Shown here piece after piece: positions 22,155 through 25,560 of a stretch of 25,560 nt of DNA. This DNA is from DATAEU01 sp046724395. Its GTDB lineage: Bacteria > Actinomycetota > UBA4738 > HRBIN12. The stretch lies in assembly GCA_046724395.1 (NCBI GenBank), contig JBKOWM010000084.1, positions 1-25,560 of the forward strand, read 5' to 3'. Position 1 is the stretch's first letter. Each line of letters opens with the position of its first letter. Under the pieces are notes generated by a model. That model ran no database searches and was not told the DNA's origin. It saw only the letters and a list, made by a program, of their open reading frames with translations. The translations under genes and the position numbers were made by a program.

Positions 22155-22161
22155 CCGCCGC

Positions 22162-22926
22162 GTGGATGAGGGTGCTGCGCGAGGAAACGGGAACGCGCGA
22201 GCGGTAGCCCCCCGAGAGACGGGGGGTCGGGGCGCCCGGGCGTCGCAGGGTCGGCCCATTCCGGAGGCGACCGTGGGGCGCCTTCCGGTCTATCTGCGGG
22301 CGCTGGTGGAGATCGCGGAGAGCGGTGCGACCACGATTTCCTCCGAGAGGCTCGCCGAGGCCGCGGGCGTCAACTCGGCGAAGGTGCGCAAGGACCTTTC
22401 GCACCTCGGCTCCTACGGCACGCGGGGTGTCGGCTACGACGCGGCGTATCTGATCCATCAGGTCCGCCGTGAGCTCGGACTGACCCAGCACTGGCCGATC
22501 GTCATCGTGGGCGTCGGGAACCTGGGGCACGCGCTCGCGAACTACCGCGGGTTCGCCGAGCGAGGCTTCCGGACCGCCGCTCTGCTCGACGACGATCCGT
22601 CGACCGTCGGCGAGCGTGTCGGCGGCCTCGTCGTGCGCCACATCGACGACCTGCCCGAGGTGCTCCGGGAGCACGAGACGGCCATCGGCGTCATCGCGAC
22701 TCCGGCCGGCGCAGCACAGGAGGTCGCGGAGCGCCTCGTCGCGGCCGGCGTCCGTTCGATCCTGAACTTCGCGCCCGCCGTCATCTCGCTTCCCGAGGGC
22801 GTGTCGGTGCGCAAGGTAGACCTGGCGATCGAGCTTCAGATCCTCGCCTTCTACGAGCAGCGGAAGGCGGCCCTTGCCGATGTGAGGCGACGAGGCCGGG
22901 CCGTCGCCGACCTCACCCGCGTCTGA
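22162..22926 (+). CDS. rex: Redox-sensing transcriptional repressor Rex
   Basis: Rex senses the NADH/NAD+ ratio and represses fermentation and respiratory genes when NADH is low. Winged helix: IPEATVGRLPVYLRAL and SERLAEAAGVNSAKVRKDLSHLGSYGTRGVGY; Rossmann domain: IVIVGVGNLGHALANY (GxGxxG at 117-122), LLDDDPSTVGERVGG, IATPAGAAQEVAERLV, ILNFAPAVI, and a C-terminal swapped helix IELQILAFYEQRK. 254 residues from GTG 22162, chosen because a -10 lies seven bases before it and no later start keeps the IPEAT segment. This gives about 32 residues before the usual Rex start, with residues 11-20 or so encoded by the dispersed repeat. Convergent with the bc operon, whose last gene stops four bases away. 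Confidence 0.93.
   Translation: MDEGAARGNGNARAVAPRETGGRGARASQGRPIPEATVGRLPVYLRALVEIAESGATTISSERLAEAAGVNSAKVRKDLSHLGSYGTRGVGYDAAYLIHQVRRELGLTQHWPIVIVGVGNLGHALANYRGFAERGFRTAALLDDDPSTVGERVGGLVVRHIDDLPEVLREHETAIGVIATPAGAAQEVAERLVAAGVRSILNFAPAVISLPEGVSVRKVDLAIELQILAFYEQRKAALADVRRRGRAVADLTRV
22194..22226. repeat. Second copy of dispersed GC-rich repeat, in rex 5' coding region
   Basis: Bases 22194-22220 are identical over 27 bases to 9151-9177. Just after, CCCCCC (22208-22213) and GGGGGG (22221-22226) form a 6-base stem with a 7-base loop. Read here in a different frame (ARAVAPRET) from the CoA-transferase copy (ASGSPPRD). Confidence 0.85.
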
Positions 22927-22929
22927 TCG

Positions 22930-23043
22930 CTACTTCGCGATGGTCAACCACAGCGTGATGAAGATCAAGAGCACCATCACGCCGAATAGGATGAACTGCA
23001 CGACTCCCTCGTCGAGCAGTCGAACACCCTCGGCAGCCAGCAT
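22930..23043 (-). CDS. Small single-helix membrane protein at end of bc operon (37 aa)
   Basis: 37 residues: MLAAEGVRLLDEGVVQ then a transmembrane helix FILFGVMVLLIFITLWLTIAK. The ATG at 23043 has AGGGGGA four bases upstream. It starts nine bases after the stop of the 250-residue membrane protein, so it is in the cytochrome bc operon. Small single-helix subunits are common in respiratory complexes (for example CcoQ and CydX), and a structural subunit role is plausible but not shown. Family not recognised. The operon then ends; its stop is four bases from the convergent rex stop. Confidence 0.68.
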   Translation of the reverse strand: MLAAEGVRLLDEGVVQFILFGVMVLLIFITLWLTIAK

Positions 23044-23052
23044 CGTGTCCCC

Positions 23053-23805
23053 CTAGGCCGGTCCGTACCACGGCGGGGCCGTCCCGCCCGTCAGGATGTC
23101 TTTGCGCGCGCGCTCGGCGCGGTCCAGGAACGGCAGGTGCGCCGCGAACAGCACGATCGAGCCGATCAGGAACATCCACGAGTAGCGCGGCACACTGCCC
23201 GAGTCGTGCCGCATGTACAGGGTGATCGCCGGGCCGCCGCCGTTGTAGAAGGCGTGGGCGGCCGCGAGCGAGACGTCCTCGTCCGTTGCGAAGGCGACGT
23301 CCTCGACGGTGAAGTCGGTCGTCTGGAAGGCCCCTGGCTCGAATTCGCCCTTTCCTGCGTCCTCGTTGGCCTGCTCCGCGAGGTAGGACTGGATCGCGCC
23401 GGTAACCGACTGCACCGACGCGGGCGGCTTCGGGCCCTGCCACGCCTGCCCGTCCGGATAGCTCCGATACGCCTCGTACGGCAGCTCCGCGACGTTCTGC
23501 CCAGCGGCCTCGACGACCCATGCGGGCTCCGAACCGCGAGGACCGAGGTCGACCGGCGTGGAAAGGCCCTGTGACCAGAAGCCGAATGTCCAGAGCGAGG
23601 ACAACACGATCATCCACGCGAAGAACGAGACCGCGAGTACCAGGTAACCCAAGCGTCGCCCGAACACGGCCGAGAGCACGAGCAGCACGCTGCCGACGAA
23701 CAGGACGAATCCCATGAGCGTCCCGAGCGCTCCCTTCAGGAGCGTGTCGCACGGGATGTCGAAGCCCACGCACGAGCCGGCCGTCGTCGTTGCCTGCGCG
23801 ATCAC
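23053..23805 (-). CDS. Membrane protein of the bc operon, unrecognised (250 aa)
   Basis: GTG at 23805 in a GTGA overlap with the cytochrome c stop, so translation is coupled. Two N-terminal helices (about 26-48, LGTLMGFVLFVGSVLLVLSA, and 53-74, GYLVLAVSFFAWMIVLSSLW), a large domain of some 130 residues (about 78-208) and a C-terminal helix at about 210-224 (WMFLIGSIVLFAAHL) followed by basic RAERARKDI. This predicts a large domain on one side of the membrane. Two cysteines (C12, C19) precede the first helix. No haem motif or known domain recognised. Position between the cytochrome c gene and the 37-residue protein argues for an accessory subunit of the quinol-cytochrome c oxidoreductase or its oxidase partner. 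Confidence 0.82.
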   Translation of the reverse strand: MIAQATTTAGSCVGFDIPCDTLLKGALGTLMGFVLFVGSVLLVLSAVFGRRLGYLVLAVSFFAWMIVLSSLWTFGFWSQGLSTPVDLGPRGSEPAWVVEAAGQNVAELPYEAYRSYPDGQAWQGPKPPASVQSVTGAIQSYLAEQANEDAGKGEFEPGAFQTTDFTVEDVAFATDEDVSLAAAHAFYNGGGPAITLYMRHDSGSVPRYSWMFLIGSIVLFAAHLPFLDRAERARKDILTGGTAPPWYGPA

Positions 23806-24539
23806 GACGACACCGTTCCGGTCGGGGGCGGTTGGTTCGGGAACTGCTCGTCGGCCGCGGCCTGCGCCTCGAGGTTGACGCAGACGTTGTGGTTCTGCGT
23901 CACGACGGACGTGTCCTGAATCGAGACGATGTAGTTGACGATGTCGCTGATCTGCTGGTCGTCGAGCGCGCCCGCATACCGGATGCTCCATGACGGCATG
24001 GGCGTTCCCGCGCGCCCCTGCTGGATCGTCGCGTAGATGTCGTCGAGCCCGTGGATCGCGGGATGTCCCGTCCACGGACCGCCGCAGACGGTCGTGAGGT
24101 TCGGCGTGGAGATCGGCGTTCCGGTCTCCGTGTTGAGGATCACGGATCCGGTCAACCCCTGGCCGTGACAGCGCACGCACCCGATGCCCGTCTGGTTCTC
24201 CTCGCTGTACAGCTGTACGCCGGCCTTGCCCCGCGCGACCGAACTGGTGAGGAGCGCTCCGTCCTGCTCCAGGTTGCGGTCGGGCTCGAAAAGCCAGGTC
24301 GCCGGGACCCATATGACCAGGAAGATGACGAGCAGGACGCCCCATACCTGGAGCTTGCCGAACAATGGCGTCTCGAGGTCGGCGTCGGCCGGCCCCGGGC
24401 GCATTGCGCGGGGGATCTCGGTGGTCGGTGCGCGCCTAGGCGCGCCCCGACGGGCGAGCAGGACGGCACCGGCCACGACGAGCAGGACCACCCCGCCGAT
24501 GACGAGAACGATGCCCTGAGCGCGGGTCAGCGCGAGCAT
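23802..24539 (-). CDS. Membrane-anchored monoheme cytochrome c of bc complex
   Basis: 245 residues. Two N-terminal helices (about 7-29, GIVLVIGGVVLLVVAGAVLL, and 63-84, LQVWGVLLVIFLVIWVPATW) followed by a single class I cytochrome c domain: haem site C121-x-x-C124-H125 (GCVRCHG) and axial Met181 in GTPMPSW, with the C-terminal DDQQISDIVNYIVSI helix. A further Cys pair (C152 in VCGG and C in HNVCVN) could form a disulfide. ATG at 24539, 37 bases after the Rieske stop. It probably takes the place of QcrC as electron acceptor from the Rieske protein. Actinobacterial QcrC is normally diheme with a C-terminal anchor, so this layout differs. Confidence 0.88.
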   Translation of the reverse strand: MLALTRAQGIVLVIGGVVLLVVAGAVLLARRGAPRRAPTTEIPRAMRPGPADADLETPLFGKLQVWGVLLVIFLVIWVPATWLFEPDRNLEQDGALLTSSVARGKAGVQLYSEENQTGIGCVRCHGQGLTGSVILNTETGTPISTPNLTTVCGGPWTGHPAIHGLDDIYATIQQGRAGTPMPSWSIRYAGALDDQQISDIVNYIVSIQDTSVVTQNHNVCVNLEAQAAADEQFPNQPPPTGTVSS

Positions 24540-24576
24540 CGGGTCCCCGTCGGCTGGGTCGCGGTCGAGGTTCCCA

Positions 24577-25320
24577 TTACGCCGGCGCGACGCAGAACGG
24601 ACCCTGCGGCGGCTCGTCGATCGTGTTGGTCCCGCGTGGCGGGCCCAGGATGATCTGCGACGTGTCGACCATGACGGTGCCGGCGTCGTCGATCTCGATC
24701 TTGAACCGGTCGAGGCCACGCGGGGCCGGACCGAGCTGGTACTCGCCGGCGTGGTTGTACTTGGAGCCGTGGCACGGGCACTCGAACCACTGGGACTGTT
24801 CGCACCATGGGACACGGCAACCCAGATGCACGCACCGCTGATACAGGGGCATCAGCCCCTCCGACGCCAACCCTTCGTCCGCGTAGTTGACGTCGCCCGA
24901 CGTGTGACCGCTCCACGGCACGATATAGAAGCGGCCCTGCCCGAAGTACGCGACGCCGTTGCCGTCCTGAATCTCATTCCTGATGTCGTCGACCTTGCCG
25001 GCTGTGATCACCGATCCGAATCCGCCCTTCAGGCTCGGCCACAGAAACGCCAGCGTGGCGCCGCCGAACTGAGCGCCGAAAACGAGCAGCGAGGCGACGA
25101 GCGACCCGCGGAAGAAGTCGCGCCGCGTGATCGGCTTCGGCGCGGGCTTGCCGGCCTCGGGCCCGGGCCTCGCGCCGGGCACGCCGGTCGCTGTGGCGAG
25201 CCGCTCGGCGCGGCGGGCGCGCACGAACGACAGTCCGAAGAAGATCGCGAACAGGTCGAGGGCGATCACGACGACGATCGCGGCGACGGTTCCGCTCGAG
25301 ATCGCGAGCACCCCGCTCAC
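24577..25320 (-). CDS. Rieske iron-sulfur protein of cytochrome bc complex
   Basis: 247 residues. The [2Fe-2S] site is complete: C163-x-H165 with C168 (RCVHLGC) and C181-P-C183-H184 (ECPCHGSKY); C168/C183 give the usual disulfide, and C173 is extra. N-terminal helix (about 10-31), then a Tat-like TRRDFFRGS (65-73) and a second helix (73-94). Helices with an internal twin-arginine are typical of actinobacterial QcrA, which has three; only two are clear here. Takes electrons from quinol at the cytochrome b Qo site and passes them to cytochrome c. GTG 25320 is chosen for the GTGA overlap with the cytochrome b stop; a GTG at 25347 would add nine residues. Followed by the cytochrome c gene. Confidence 0.93.
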   Translation of the reverse strand: MSGVLAISSGTVAAIVVVIALDLFAIFFGLSFVRARRAERLATATGVPGARPGPEAGKPAPKPITRRDFFRGSLVASLLVFGAQFGGATLAFLWPSLKGGFGSVITAGKVDDIRNEIQDGNGVAYFGQGRFYIVPWSGHTSGDVNYADEGLASEGLMPLYQRCVHLGCRVPWCEQSQWFECPCHGSKYNHAGEYQLGPAPRGLDRFKIEIDDAGTVMVDTSQIILGPPRGTNTIDEPPQGPFCVAPA

Positions 25321-25560
25321 AGCTCGAAGAACACCCCCTGCGCCCACGGCCAGACCCAGTTGTAGCCCGTGCCGCGGAAGAACGAGCCGATGATCGTCAG
25401 CGTCGCGCCGAACATGAACAGCATCGTGAACAGCGTGATCGCGAGCTTGCGATCGCCGGGCTTGGTGCTCGGGTTGCGGTCGACGAAGGGGACGGCGGCG
25501 AGGCCGACGAGGATGAACGTCGGGATCGTGATGCCGGCCACGAGCGGGTGGAAGTAGCGC
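25317..25560 (-). CDS. Cytochrome b C-terminal part of bc complex (5' end outside window)
   Basis: Only the last 80 or so codons are inside the window, and the frame stays open to its right edge. Visible: RYFHPLVAG, the helix ITIPTFILVGLAAVPFVD, the RNPSTKPGDRK loop, and a second helix LAITLFTMLFMFGATLTIIG followed by FFRGTGYNWVWPWAQGVFFEL. These match the subunit IV/C-terminal domain of cytochrome b in the b6f/bc family, which forms part of the quinol oxidation site; the PEWY motif would lie outside. Stop overlaps the Rieske GTG by three to four bases. Whether it is a split petD-like or a fused cytochrome b cannot be told here. Confidence 0.75.
   Translation of the reverse strand, partial: RYFHPLVAGITIPTFILVGLAAVPFVDRNPSTKPGDRKLAITLFTMLFMFGATLTIIGSFFRGTGYNWVWPWAQGVFFEL

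Noticed and set aside
21382..22161. Long plus-strand extension upstream of rex
   Set aside because: It runs antisense to the ECF sigma gene and out of frame through the glutaredoxin gene; a -10 box and palindrome place the rex start at 22162.

Overview
The window is a gene-dense, very GC-rich stretch with no rRNA, tRNA, CRISPR array or transposase, and no gene-free gap over 300 bases. Several features point to an actinobacterium (Actinomycetota), probably from a poorly sampled lineage: frequent GTG starts, many 1-4 base stop/start overlaps, repeated -10 hexamers of the form TANNNT placed 6-9 bases before a start codon (leaderless mRNAs), a 33-residue bS22-like ribosomal protein, an ECF sigma/RskA-type anti-sigma pair, and Rex. 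The class cannot be fixed from the sequence.

Left part (1-9897), amino-acid catabolism. A proline dehydrogenase (5' end outside the window) overlaps proC by 4 bases. A very basic 40-residue protein and a YtcJ-like amidohydrolase follow. Convergent to these is a fumarylacetoacetase-family protein that has lost two metal-binding glutamates. A strong Shine-Dalgarno start opens a run of L-glutamate-5-semialdehyde (P5C) dehydrogenase, a class III aminotransferase, a two-subunit CoA-transferase and a peptidase E-like protein, mostly overlapping or tightly spaced. Proline dehydrogenase and an ornithine/GABA-type aminotransferase could both feed semialdehydes to the dehydrogenase.

Middle part (9973-15828). 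Second class III aminotransferase, AcuC-like deacetylase, pyruvate kinase, then on the minus strand a small two-helix membrane protein and two coupled short-chain dehydrogenases.

Right-middle part (15855-20482). A phosphatase-like protein, a possible 39-residue leaderless ORF, a Clp1/Nol9-type P-loop polynucleotide-kinase-like protein, the bS22-like protein and a SAM hydroxide adenosyltransferase run on the plus strand. A 49-residue membrane protein and a sugar-isomerase-like TIM barrel run on the minus strand. A multi-helix membrane protein is divergent from the isomerase.

Right part (20498-25560), redox and respiration. Anti-sigma and ECF sigma are divergent from a glutaredoxin-like protein. 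Rex, the NADH/NAD+ sensor, follows behind a palindrome that overlaps its promoter. On the minus strand lies a bc-type quinol oxidase operon: cytochrome b C-terminus, Rieske protein, a two-helix monoheme cytochrome c, a 250-residue unrecognised membrane protein and a 37-residue single-helix protein. Rex beside this operon suggests a redox-control neighbourhood.

The most unusual items are a GC-rich repeat family that reads into the ends of three proteins (ProC, CoA-transferase beta, Rex), the bacterial Clp1-like protein beside bS22, the degenerate FAH protein, two divergent promoters with central palindromes, and the unrecognised subunits at the end of the bc operon.
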